Shown here piece by piece: positions 8,632-16,799 of a stretch of 64,000 nt of DNA. The notes below the pieces were generated by a model. It did no database searches. It saw nothing but the letters and a program-made list of their open reading frames with translations, and was not told the DNA's origin. Made by a program: the position numbers and the translations under genes. Within the stretch, counting starts at the first letter, position 1. The number at the start of each line of letters is the position of its first letter. Source of the DNA: Verrucomicrobiales bacterium (GTDB lineage Bacteria; Verrucomicrobiota; Verrucomicrobiia; Verrucomicrobiales; DEV007); the NCBI GenBank assembly GCA_029213005.1, contig JARGPI010000007.1, forward strand, positions 124,001 to 188,000. The letters run 5' to 3'.

Positions 8632-8852
8632 TTCTGGCGACTTTTGATCGCCTGAACCAGATCGTGAAGTGCCTGCTCGTTTTCGATTAGAGTTGGCAAT
8701 AAAGCTTCACGCTCTTTGGAGTTAAGACCTCCTGCGGCGAACTTATTGATTTTCTCCAATTCTTCGCTTGAGACCGGAAGGTTGCTATGACCCATAACTT
8801 CAGGACCCATCTCTTCGAGAAACTGACACAGTAAGGCAAATTCGTTTTCCAT
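8628..8852 (-). CDS. Small helical protein resembling an anti-sigma-factor helical domain
   Basis: A 74-residue acidic helical protein, first gene of the GAF/subtilisin operon. The segment KFAAGGLNSKEREALLPTLI with the following EALHDL-type helix resembles the zinc-binding anti-sigma fold of ECF regulators, in which LDGELSPEEREALEAHL is typical. The HxxxCxxC ligands are absent; the only cysteine is near the N-terminus (LLCQF). It overlaps the GAF gene by ATGA. An adaptor or regulator role for the operon is inferred. No sigma-factor gene is nearby. Confidence 0.65.
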   Translation of the reverse strand: MENEFALLCQFLEEMGPEVMGHSNLPVSSEELEKINKFAAGGLNSKEREALLPTLIENEQALHDLVQAIKSRQK

Positions 8853-8978
8853 AATATCTTTCTATTTATCGGTTATGCCAATCTGACGGGCGATTTCGGA
8901 ATTTATTCGGAAATTCATGAAAAAAAATACATATTTCCTGTATGCATCGATTTTTATTAGATAAAAAATCAGAAAATT

Positions 8979-9632
8979 ATGGATCAAGCCACTGAATTTC
9001 ATCCGCCCCCACTGAAATCCAACTGGCCCTCGACCTTTGGAATTATCGGAATCATCGTCGGGATACTCGGTTTTTTATCAGCGGCTTCTCAGATCGCAAA
9101 TATCGCGTTTATGAAGGCGATGGGGGATTCATTAGTCGTGATTCCCGAAAGCGGAACGGGTAATACAGATGCTGACGCCGCGATAGAGGATGCGGTAAGC
9201 GGGATGATGACGGATATTGAGGCTTTCGCGCAAACCAAAATCATTTCCGACATCGCTCTCTTGATTTTGTCAGTGGTCCTCTTTGTCGGGGGCATTCTAC
9301 TTTTGCAGAGATATCGAAAGAGCCGCGCAATCCTTCTCGGGTGGTCCTACGCCAAGATAATCGTCGGTCTCTACAGTGTTTATCAGGTCCGCAAGATGAT
9401 TTCGATCATGGGTGGCAGTATGGGCGCAATGTTTAACGAACAAATGGCGAGCATTCCCGGGGGAGCGGCGTCAGCTCCACCCTTTGATATGGTTAAGCTC
9501 TACGACATTATGGGGCTCGTCTGGCTGGTGATCGGTGGAATCTGGGTTCTAGCCTTACCCATCCTGTTTTTGATCTGGTTTAATCGACAGGATATCATCG
9601 ACGACATCGCAGGTGGGTATGGCTGGAAATAG
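8979..9632 (+). CDS. Four-helix membrane protein of unknown function
   Basis: A 217-residue protein with four predicted membrane helices: about 23-45 (FGIIGIIVGILGFLSAASQI), 85-108, 117-140 and 180-205. A polar, acidic, probably periplasmic loop of about 40 residues follows helix 1. The C-terminus is short and charged (NRQDIIDDIAGGYGWK). No motif was recognised. It is divergent from the GAF/subtilisin operon and stands alone; a terminator-like hairpin lies about 100 bp downstream. Confidence 0.75.
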   Translation: MDQATEFHPPPLKSNWPSTFGIIGIIVGILGFLSAASQIANIAFMKAMGDSLVVIPESGTGNTDADAAIEDAVSGMMTDIEAFAQTKIISDIALLILSVVLFVGGILLLQRYRKSRAILLGWSYAKIIVGLYSVYQVRKMISIMGGSMGAMFNEQMASIPGGAASAPPFDMVKLYDIMGLVWLVIGGIWVLALPILFLIWFNRQDIIDDIAGGYGWK

Positions 9633-9735
9633 TTTTAATTATGGAAATTATAACTTTTGACTTGAATCACCCCATTTTACCCCTATTATAAAAATAGCAG
9701 CAAACTGCTATATTTTGTGTTGAGGGGTAACTAGA

Positions 9736-9770
9736 GTGGCGCTAAATCGGATGATTTGGCGCCACTTTTG
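9736..9770 (+). terminator. Hairpin with T-tract between membrane-protein gene and moxR-like gene
   Basis: GTGGCGC...AAATC pairs with GATTT...GCGCCAC (9736-9765) and is followed by TTTTG. It could end the 8979 gene. The AT-rich stretch before it (9657-9692, TTGACT and TATTAT, spacing about 21) and a small AGCAG/CTGCT hairpin also allow a short independent transcript, but the spacing is poor for a promoter. Confidence 0.6.
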
Positions 9771-9863
9771 TGTCCACCCGCTGCAGTTTCCGTGGTGAGC
9801 GTGAAATAGCGCACATTTTTGTTTTCACTGGATGAGGGATGACCCTATCATTCTCTAAAATCT

Positions 9864-10892
9864 ATGAGTGATTCCAATAGCCCACCTCCTGTTCCCGGAG
9901 CGACAAAAGACGCGGATTTCGAAATGGAAAAAGAGATGGTCGAGATGTTGAGGACCGCTCATTCGACGATCGATGCTGAGATTTCGAAAATCATCGTAGG
10001 TCAAAAAGATGTGATTGAGCAGATGTTGATCGCGATGCTCTCCGGCGGGCATTGTCTCCTCACCGGTGCTCCCGGATTGGCGAAGACCCTGCTCGTGAGC
10101 ACTCTGGGGAAAGTGTTCGACCTTTCTTTTCGCCGAATTCAGTTCACTCCGGATTTGATGCCTTCCGATATTACCGGAACCGAGATTCTGGAGGAAAATG
10201 CCAGTGGGCACCGTGAGTTGATGTTCAGCAAGGGCCCGATTTTTGCCAACATCATTCTAGCGGATGAGATCAACCGAACGCCACCGAAGACGCAGGCGGC
10301 TCTTTTGGAGGCGATGCAGGAGAAACAGGTAACCGCAGCCGGGATTACGTACACTCTGGAGAAACCGTTTTTCGTTCTGGCGACCCAGAACCCGATTGAA
10401 ATGGAGGGAACCTATCCATTGCCCGAAGCGCAGCTCGACCGTTTCATGTTCAATATTCATATCGATTACCTTTCCGAGGATGATGAAGTTTCTGTCGTGC
10501 AGAAAACCACTGCTGTTCAGAATGAAGTCGTCAATGCTCTGTTTACCGGCGAGGATCTGATTAAGTGTCACGATGTGGTTCGACGGGTTCCAATCGCTGA
10601 GGATATCGTTCGCTACGCGGTTCGCCTCGCGGCTAATTCCCGTCCCGGTGGTGACAACGAATACATAAATGAATGGGTTAGTTGGGGTGCAGGAACCCGG
10701 GCAGCTCAATTCCTCGTGCTTGGCGCGAAGACAAGAGCGCTTCTTCAGGGAAGGGCGCACGTCACTAAAGATGATATCAACCACATGGCGTTACCCGTGT
10801 TGCGGCACCGGGTCTTGATCAACTATCGGGCCGAGGCTGAAGGAATCTCTGTGGAGAAAGTGGTCGATAAGCTGATCGACCTGATGAAATGA
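9864..10892 (+). CDS. MoxR-family AAA+ ATPase
   Basis: A 342-residue cytoplasmic ATPase of the MoxR (AAA_3) class, typically chaperones that work with a von Willebrand A partner to insert metals or assemble complexes. Visible motifs are Walker A GAPGLAKT (about residues 69-76), Walker B ILADEINRTPPK (about 130-141), sensor 1 ATQNPIEMEGTYPLPEAQ and the arginine-finger region LDRFMF. The C-terminal lid is in the expected place. The usual DUF58 and VWA companions are not adjacent here; the next gene is a convergent prepilin peptidase. The two VWA-containing giant proteins at the right end are secreted, so they are unlikely partners. Confidence 0.92.
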   Translation: MSDSNSPPPVPGATKDADFEMEKEMVEMLRTAHSTIDAEISKIIVGQKDVIEQMLIAMLSGGHCLLTGAPGLAKTLLVSTLGKVFDLSFRRIQFTPDLMPSDITGTEILEENASGHRELMFSKGPIFANIILADEINRTPPKTQAALLEAMQEKQVTAAGITYTLEKPFFVLATQNPIEMEGTYPLPEAQLDRFMFNIHIDYLSEDDEVSVVQKTTAVQNEVVNALFTGEDLIKCHDVVRRVPIAEDIVRYAVRLAANSRPGGDNEYINEWVSWGAGTRAAQFLVLGAKTRALLQGRAHVTKDDINHMALPVLRHRVLINYRAEAEGISVEKVVDKLIDLMK

Positions 10893-10904
10893 CAATCCCG
10901 GGGG

Positions 10905-12029
10905 CTAGCGAAATGCCCCCTGCCAGATTCCGGCATACCAGTTCCATATCGCGGCTCCGGTGAAGATATAAATAAACGCACCTAACGCGAGGTAGGGGCC
11001 GAAAGGAATCTTGCTCTCCTTGGACATCAGTTTCTGGATCGAGCCGATCACCGCGCCGATGCAGCAGGCTGCCATGACGGTGATGAGAACGGCCTGCCAA
11101 CCCTGAAAAGCTCCGATCATGGCGATAAATTTAACGTCGCCAAATCCCATGGCTTCCCGGGGAACCACGGCTCGAGTGCAGGTTCCGTGCACTTTCTTGA
11201 CGCCTTCAAGATCGGTTTTGAGACCATCGATGATAAAGCCGTCACCTACGATTTTCAGTTTACCGCTGTTCTCCTGCGGAATGTCGTTGAATGAAACTTC
11301 GCCGATCTCCATGTCCATCCGGTCCCACTGGCGGTAGAACACATCCTGCCACTCGTATTGATCATCGGGACCCAGCTTGATAACAATGGCTTCTTCCTCC
11401 CCGCCGGGCTGAGAGATCAGAAAGTCGACCGGCTCCGGAAACTCGTGTTTGATCTGACCAAACATCAACTTGCCAAGCATCACGATGCTCCAAAGCACAC
11501 AGAAGCCCACGGCTGCTCCGATCACACTTGCGAGCAGACCGTTCTGCCAGGTCTTTTCCTGTTGCAGAACCGGCGCGAGAGCGCTGAAAAGTAAGCCAAC
11601 CCCGAGGCCTCCCAGAGTGATTGAATCCGGGATGATCATGTGATCAAAATCAATAAACGTGGCCGATATCAAAAGAGCGGAAAAGATCCACAGCCCAATC
11701 ACTCCCCAGATCCCGATCGATTGAAAAAACATCTGCCAGATGGCGAGAAAAACGATTGCGGTGAGGAGTTCGACCAGAAAGTAGCGGAATGCGATCTCGC
11801 TTTTGCACCATTTGCACTTTCCGCGGAGCATCAGCCAGGTGAAGAGCGGGATATTGAGCCAGGCCGGGATTTTGGTTTTACACTTCGGACAAAACGACCG
11901 TTTGGGCTCCCCGACACTCATTCCAAGCGGAACCCGGTAAATCACCACGTTCAAGAAGGACCCGATGCAGGCCCCCATCGCAAAGGCAATGAACGGCAGG
12001 AATATATTTAGCGCAAAGTCAGGAGACAT
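10905..12029 (-). CDS. pilD: Prepilin peptidase / N-methyltransferase (A24)
   Basis: An inner-membrane aspartic protease that cleaves the leader of type IV pilins and pseudopilins and methylates the new N-terminus. The N-terminal A24 methylase domain has two CxxC pairs (C47/C50 and C72/C75). The catalytic Asp residues are in ATFIDFDHMIIPD and in GFGDVKF. About eight hydrophobic helices are present. At 374 residues it is longer than typical (about 260-290). An insert of roughly 100 mostly polar residues (EFPEPVDF to TRAVVPREAM) sits just before GFGDVKF, which I associate with planctomycete/verrucomicrobial versions. Its likely substrates in the window are the 14910 pseudopilin and perhaps the GspK-like protein at 31805. 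Confidence 0.92.
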   Translation of the reverse strand: MSPDFALNIFLPFIAFAMGACIGSFLNVVIYRVPLGMSVGEPKRSFCPKCKTKIPAWLNIPLFTWLMLRGKCKWCKSEIAFRYFLVELLTAIVFLAIWQMFFQSIGIWGVIGLWIFSALLISATFIDFDHMIIPDSITLGGLGVGLLFSALAPVLQQEKTWQNGLLASVIGAAVGFCVLWSIVMLGKLMFGQIKHEFPEPVDFLISQPGGEEEAIVIKLGPDDQYEWQDVFYRQWDRMDMEIGEVSFNDIPQENSGKLKIVGDGFIIDGLKTDLEGVKKVHGTCTRAVVPREAMGFGDVKFIAMIGAFQGWQAVLITVMAACCIGAVIGSIQKLMSKESKIPFGPYLALGAFIYIFTGAAIWNWYAGIWQGAFR

Positions 12030-12115
12030 AGTTATAAATATGGTAAATCTAAATATTCCAAACTATTTAGGTTGTGTCCAATTAAGTTTTATAAAACCAT
12101 TTCATTCTCAACCCA

Positions 12116-12146
12116 CAAAAAAGCCGCTTCCCTTTCGAGAAGCGGC
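12116..12146 (-). terminator. Rho-independent terminator of the porin-like gene
   Basis: An 8-bp stem (GCCGCTTC at 12123-12130 with GAAGCGGC at 12139-12146) preceded on the plus strand by an A run. On the minus strand this gives a hairpin plus T-tract 35 bp after the porin-like stop codon. Confidence 0.85.
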
Positions 12147-12180
12147 CCCAATACTGTAGCAAGTATTTGAAACAGAGTCT

Positions 12181-13077
12181 TTAGAACTTCACGCCGAGAC
12201 GAACGCCACCATGGAAAGCGTCGTTGGCATTGGCACCCGGGATTCCGTTAGGCACGCCGTCCGCCAACCAGCTGTCAGGAGTCCCGTTGTATCCGATATA
12301 GGGGCTGAGTGTGGCGCAGCGTCCAATTGCAATCGGCAGTGCGGCTTCCATGTAGTAATTGTTCCAGCCTGCGCTACGCTGCGAACCGCTTCCGCCGGCC
12401 CACATGTTATCGGTGTAGAGAACACCACCGCGGAGGTCGAGTGATACACAATCTGTGATACTGAAGGATTTGCTCAGATCGATGGTATGAATCCATGCAC
12501 CGTTATCTGTGCTGGAGTTACCGAAGGGAAGCTGGGCGCTGGGTGAGTTGAAATCGTGCTGAGCGGTGTAAGCGAGGGTCAATCCGCAGAGAATCTCCCG
12601 TGAGATAGTAAGCCCGAGAGCGCCATGGGAGTCTCCATTTCCGGGGGCACCGGTTGGGGTGCGCCAGTTAGGATAGAAATAGTGATCGTAGCGCAGCCCG
12701 AGGTCAAAACCATAGACGCTGGGCAGCTCCACTGCCGCGTAGAGATTGTTATGGTCACCACCGGCGTTGGGTCCACCGAGACGGTTCCCCGGATTGTTGG
12801 AACTCAACGATGAGTAGTGATTCACTCCCAGTGTCACCGGAATAATGCAACTGTCGATCGTGTAGCTGGCGTGCATACCGACGGTGTCTCTCGCGTAGCG
12901 TACGCCACGGAAAATATAGTCGGACATATAGGACACCCCGACATATCCGGGAGAATCCGGACTGCATTCCACGGGGCACTTATCGTACTGCGCTGGGGGT
13001 GGGCAATAGGTTCCGGCTACTGCGCCGTTAACGGCGACAGCTCCGAAAATCGTAGCTAATAATAGTTTTAATTTCAT
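12181..13077 (-). CDS. Outer-membrane beta-barrel protein, TorF-porin-like
   Basis: A 298-residue exported protein. ATG 13077 gives the signal peptide MKLKLLLATIFGAVAVNGAV with cleavage after AVAG or nearby. The mature protein begins with a Cys-rich piece (YCPPPAQYDKCPVEC), then alternating beta strands. VGVSYMSDYIFRGVRYARD resembles the YLFRG motif of the TorF/CHP02001 putative-porin family, and it ends in an aromatic residue (RLGVKF), as outer-membrane barrels do. A role as a porin or channel is inferred. It is monocistronic with its own terminator. Confidence 0.78.
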   Translation of the reverse strand: MKLKLLLATIFGAVAVNGAVAGTYCPPPAQYDKCPVECSPDSPGYVGVSYMSDYIFRGVRYARDTVGMHASYTIDSCIIPVTLGVNHYSSLSSNNPGNRLGGPNAGGDHNNLYAAVELPSVYGFDLGLRYDHYFYPNWRTPTGAPGNGDSHGALGLTISREILCGLTLAYTAQHDFNSPSAQLPFGNSSTDNGAWIHTIDLSKSFSITDCVSLDLRGGVLYTDNMWAGGSGSQRSAGWNNYYMEAALPIAIGRCATLSPYIGYNGTPDSWLADGVPNGIPGANANDAFHGGVRLGVKF

Positions 13078-13344
13078 TAATTTAATCTGTTTGGTTACCT
13101 GGCCGAAGGGTCCCAAACCGGGGGCTTGGGAATCCGGAAGACGGTCATCTTCTCAAAATCGAGTCGCAACATCAATCAAATTTGTTACAAAATTAATTAG
13201 AGATTCTATAGGCACATAAAGAGGCGGTTTTCCGATAGTGATAGAAGTAGGCATTTTGCAATGTCCAGTATCAAAATGTCACCTCCTCTTATCGGATAAT
13301 TTTTTGCTTGGGTTGTCGCTATGACTGGCGGTACTCTTTGCGGC

Positions 13345-14850
13345 ATGAAGGATTTTTCACGTCTCAGGACCGGTCTGATTTTGACTGTTATCGGTGGATT
13401 AATTACCATAGGGGGAGGGTTTGCTGATGAAAAAGCAAAACCCAATATTTTGATGATCGCGATTGACGATCAGAACGATTGGATTGGGTATCTCGGTGGG
13501 CATCCGCAGGCCCAAACTCCCTATATCGATAAACTGGCCGAAAGGGGAACGGCTTTCACCAATGCCCACTGCCAATCACCGCTTTGTAATCCCTCGCGTA
13601 CCAGCTTGATGACAGGTCGTCGTCCCGGTTCCACGGGGATTTATGGACTCAGTCCGTGGTTTCGCGAAATTCCGGAGTTAGCAGACATCGAGACGCTTCC
13701 TCAGTTTTTCATGAACCGGGGCTACACCACTTATGGTGCTGGAAAGATCTATCATGGAGGTTATGGGCAAAACAAAAAGAACGGGCCGGTGGAATGGAAT
13801 CACTACGGGCCGCGCGCCACGGGAAAACCCTTCCCTGAAAAAAAACTGGTCGATACTCCGGCGGACCACCGATTGGTGGATTGGGGATTGTTCGACCATA
13901 GGGACGAAGACAAAGGGGACTATAAAATTGCGGAGTGGGCCGTGGCTCAGCTCGATGCAAAGCCGAAGGATCCCTTCTTTATGGCCTGCGGATTCTTTCT
14001 GCCTCATGTTCCCTGTTACGCGACGCAGAAGTGGTTCGACTTGTTCCCCGAGGATGAGCTTCAGCTGCCGCTCATTCAAAGAGGGGACCGTGATGATACG
14101 CCCCGTTTTTCCTGGTACATGCACTGGAACCTGCCCGAGCCGCGACTCCAGTTTCTTGAAGAAGCCGGAGAATGGAAAAATTTGACCCGCTCATATCTCG
14201 CCTGCACCGCGTTTGTCGATGATCAGGTCGGGAAGGTGATGGCCGCGCTGAAGCGGAACAATCTGGAGGAAAATACCATTGTGGTGCTTTGGTCCGACCA
14301 CGGATGGCATATTGGCGAAAAAGCCATCACCGGTAAAAACACGCTCTGGGACGACGGGACGCGGGTGCCTCTCATCTTCGCCGGGCCCGGTGTGAAGCCG
14401 CAGCAGATCTGCGGTCAACCGGCTGAGCTGCTCGATATCTATCCGACCCTGGTTGAACTATCCGGTCAGAGCGGTGCGAAAGGGCAGGAGGGGATATCGC
14501 TGGTTCCCCAACTTCAGGACGCTGCAACGAAGCGGGAACGGCCTGCGATTACCACACACAATCACGATAATCATGGAATCCGGTCGGAAAACTGGCGTTA
14601 CATCCAATATGCGGACGGCAGTGCTGAGCTTTACGACATGGTCAACGACCCCAATGAATGGACCAATTTGATCGATAAACCCGAGCTGAAGGAAATTATC
14701 GACTGGCATAAAACTTTTGTTCCGAAGGAAAACCGGAAACCTGCGGCCGGAAGTGCCCACCGGATTTTGCTCTATGACGGAACGGATACCGTCAATTGGG
14801 AGGGCAAAGATGTCGGGCCGAACGATCCCATCCCCGAAATCACTCCCTGA
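13345..14850 (+). CDS. Secreted sulfatase, iduronate-2-sulfatase-like
   Basis: A type I sulfatase that would hydrolyse sulfate esters, probably of polysaccharides, in the periplasm or outside. ATG 13345 (MKDFSRLRTGLILTVIGGL) gives a signal peptide; an ATG eight codons earlier at 13321 is possible. The metal-binding start NILMIAIDDQND (DD at about 41-42) is followed by the formylglycine signature C-N-P-S-R (C81) in SPLCNPSRTSLMTG. Further on come a GAGKIYHGG stretch and WSDHGWHIGEK with metal ligands. Length (501 residues) fits iduronate-2-sulfatase-like S1 family members. Maturation needs a formylglycine-generating enzyme, which is not seen here. It stands alone, divergent from the porin-like gene. 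Confidence 0.92.
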   Translation: MKDFSRLRTGLILTVIGGLITIGGGFADEKAKPNILMIAIDDQNDWIGYLGGHPQAQTPYIDKLAERGTAFTNAHCQSPLCNPSRTSLMTGRRPGSTGIYGLSPWFREIPELADIETLPQFFMNRGYTTYGAGKIYHGGYGQNKKNGPVEWNHYGPRATGKPFPEKKLVDTPADHRLVDWGLFDHRDEDKGDYKIAEWAVAQLDAKPKDPFFMACGFFLPHVPCYATQKWFDLFPEDELQLPLIQRGDRDDTPRFSWYMHWNLPEPRLQFLEEAGEWKNLTRSYLACTAFVDDQVGKVMAALKRNNLEENTIVVLWSDHGWHIGEKAITGKNTLWDDGTRVPLIFAGPGVKPQQICGQPAELLDIYPTLVELSGQSGAKGQEGISLVPQLQDAATKRERPAITTHNHDNHGIRSENWRYIQYADGSAELYDMVNDPNEWTNLIDKPELKEIIDWHKTFVPKENRKPAAGSAHRILLYDGTDTVNWEGKDVGPNDPIPEITP

Positions 14851-14909
14851 AGAGCTAAAATTCAAATATAGCTCGACAGGGGTATTTACATTGTGATTAC
14901 ATTATCCGT

Positions 14910-15566
14910 GTGAGGGTCATACGGAATCGAAATGCTGTGTCGGGAGTGAAAGCGGGGTACACTCTGATCGAAATTATGGTTGTGATGTCTATCATCGCAA
15001 TTCTTGCCGGGATTCTATTCAGCGGAGCGAAGGCTTTGATTGATACGGCACGGAAAACCGATGCAAAAAACACCGCCTCGAATTTAAGGAATGCGATCGC
15101 TGCCTATCACAGCGATTATCGGAGGTATCCGGCGCCCGCCGGGTCAGGGGGCAAGGCGGCTCACGTCGATTATGTCTCCGACGATTCGTTTATGGAGATT
15201 CTTCTCGGAGCGCGGACCGATGCCGGCCGGAAATTGAATCCAAAAGGGACCCCGTATTTTTCAGGGCGGACTGCGAAGCGTCTCGGCGCGAATCGTTTTG
15301 TGAACGGGATTTCTTTGAGCCAGAGCGGTTCAGGGGCGGGAAGTTTATGGGACCCCTGGGGCTATAAATACGGCTTGCGGATTGATTCAAGCAATCAAGG
15401 CCAAATGGCGAACCCGGCCCATAATCCGCCCAGTCTTTCGGGGAGTTGGGCTCCGCAGTGGGGAAGCGGAACGAGCACGGAGCTCAAATACCTGTCCGAA
15501 TCCGTGGTGGTTTGGAGCTCCGGGAAAGAGGCTGATATTGCCTCGGACAATGTGGTGACCTGGTGA
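14910..15566 (+). CDS. Type II secretion-like pseudopilin (prepilin N-methylation motif)
   Basis: A 218-residue protein with a type III (prepilin) signal: a short basic leader, cleavage at KAG|YTLIEIMVVMSIIAIL, then the hydrophobic helix with the conserved Glu at +5. The body has the DWGxxYRYPAPAG-type features of GspG-like pseudopilins: YHSDYRRYPAPAG, and SLWDPWGYKYGLRID, which matches the calcium-site region of GspG-like proteins. The start is GTG at 14910. It is the only pilin-type gene here and would need the prepilin peptidase at 10905. It is common in Verrucomicrobiota to have such orphan pseudopilins. Confidence 0.85.
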   Translation: MRVIRNRNAVSGVKAGYTLIEIMVVMSIIAILAGILFSGAKALIDTARKTDAKNTASNLRNAIAAYHSDYRRYPAPAGSGGKAAHVDYVSDDSFMEILLGARTDAGRKLNPKGTPYFSGRTAKRLGANRFVNGISLSQSGSGAGSLWDPWGYKYGLRIDSSNQGQMANPAHNPPSLSGSWAPQWGSGTSTELKYLSESVVVWSSGKEADIASDNVVTW

Positions 15567-15600
15567 CCGAGATCCATCCGGAAACTGATGGTAGTAAGGG

Positions 15601-15640
15601 GATTGTACAGGGTACAGTCTGAGATTGTACAGGGTACAGT
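15601..15640. repeat. Two direct copies of a GATTGTACAGGGTACAGT repeat
   Basis: Copies lie at 15601-15618 and 15623-15640, identical over 18 bp, with a 22-bp period. They lie about 35 bp after the pseudopilin stop. The same word occurs inside two coding regions (2495-2518 and 37463-37503), so it is a dispersed family. Confidence 0.75.
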
Positions 15641-15673
15641 GTCGGATTTTACCAGCTCCTGCTGGATCACAAC

Positions 15674-15749
15674 TCTTGCTCCTGCTCTTAATCTTGTTCT
15701 TGCTCCAAATGCGTCAGAGCAAGAACAGGAATAAGAGCAAGAATAAGAG
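15674..15749. repeat. Long imperfect inverted repeat between convergent genes
   Basis: Left arm 15674-15705 (CTTGCTC/CTTAATC-type units) pairs with right arm 15717-15749 over about 32 bp with few mismatches around an 11-nt loop. Both arms are built from degenerate TCTTGCTC units. It may act as a two-way terminator for the pseudopilin and TraB-like genes; T-runs are weak, so a REP-like repeat is an alternative. Confidence 0.7.
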
Positions 15750-15807
15750 AGTAGCTGTTATTCAGGCGTTGGTTTGCACGCGCGGAGTGGGTCGCTGAAG
15801 TTCAGAG

Positions 15808-16794
15808 TTACTGGCCGTTGAGCATTTCCATAAGGCCGCCGATTTGCTGAAGCATTTGATCGAGGCTGGGTGCTTCTTCATTGCGGTTTGCCCCCTCTGC
15901 GATCAGCCAGCCCGGCTCCCAGTTAGTGGCGGCTTTGACGTAGCCTTCTGCGATGAGCCGACTTTCCAGATCGGGCATGTGTCCAGCCCCGTAGAGGATT
16001 GCATCTGTCTTCGCTCCTGCGTCCCGGGTGGCGAGATACTCATTCATCTTTTCGATGACGATCTCGTTGCGACGGGAAATCAGGACTGTGCCTTCTTCTT
16101 CCTCCATCTCGGTGATAAAAAGCTCGGCTTCCGCCAGGATCGGTCCGAGGGTTCTTTTTAACTGATTGCTGTTTCCGGTGAGAACCGAGGACATCAGCTG
16201 CGACATCAATTGATTGGCATCGCCTTCGGAGGAGGGTAGGCCGCGAATTTTGCCGGATTGAGCGATCTTTAAGGCGCTGGAAAGCAATTCCGAAATTCCG
16301 TGGGATCCGTCGGTGTGTTCCGCAAACTCTTCAGCGGTCATGTCGGCGTGAACAAAGTTTGGCGCCAGGTAATCGAGACCTTCCAGCTGAAATTCGAGAC
16401 CGAGGAGGCTGGTCGCCAGTTTTTGAAGTTGCTGGACCTGTGCCATATCGCCTTCGCCCTGCTGTTCTTTGGCGAGGCGGGCTTTTTCTTCGGTGTAGGG
16501 GCCGCCAACCATCTCGTAAAACACGGCGTCGTATGCCTTCAGCGAATCTTTAAGCTTTTTGAAATATGCCGCGTCTCCGAGGTGGACCACGGAAATCAAA
16601 TCAACGGTGTGATCTCCTTTTTGAAAGCGGGAAACCGCGGTTTCAAGAGCATCGGGCTGGCCCTTAGCCGTTGCTTTTTGATAGCGAATGTAGTCAGGAA
16701 CCGGTTTGGCGGTCGCATAGGGTTCCTGAGCTTCAATTTGGGAGAACGCAAAAGCAGCGGTTGCGAAAACAGGGAAAAAATAAAGAAATTTCAT
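15808..16794 (-). CDS. Exported TraB/GumN-family protein
   Basis: A 328-residue protein with a signal peptide (MKFLYFFPVFATAAFAFSQI, cleavage near IEA-QE). It shows the two family hallmarks: a near-N-terminal SVVHLGD motif followed by a helix ending VFYEMVGG, and a C-terminal GAGHMPDLESRLI. In this family (TraB/PrgY/TIKI) the conserved His and Glu are thought to form a metalloprotease-like site; activity of bacterial members is mostly unproven. A Gln/Met-rich tail closes the protein. The PQQ-propeller gene ends 5 bp upstream, so the two are likely cotranscribed. Confidence 0.82.
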   Translation of the reverse strand: MKFLYFFPVFATAAFAFSQIEAQEPYATAKPVPDYIRYQKATAKGQPDALETAVSRFQKGDHTVDLISVVHLGDAAYFKKLKDSLKAYDAVFYEMVGGPYTEEKARLAKEQQGEGDMAQVQQLQKLATSLLGLEFQLEGLDYLAPNFVHADMTAEEFAEHTDGSHGISELLSSALKIAQSGKIRGLPSSEGDANQLMSQLMSSVLTGNSNQLKRTLGPILAEAELFITEMEEEEGTVLISRRNEIVIEKMNEYLATRDAGAKTDAILYGAGHMPDLESRLIAEGYVKAATNWEPGWLIAEGANRNEEAPSLDQMLQQIGGLMEMLNGQ

Positions 16795-16799
16795 AGGGT

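Noticed and set aside
9657..9692. TTGACT and TATTAT as a promoter for a small RNA ending at the 9736 hairpin
   Set aside because: Spacing of about 21 bp is too long for a standard promoter and there is no other support.
13200..13310. Inverted TCCGATA/TATCGGA words before the sulfatase gene
   Set aside because: The loop would be over 50 nt and the flanking AGAGG/CCTCT words cannot nest with it, so no hairpin is claimed.
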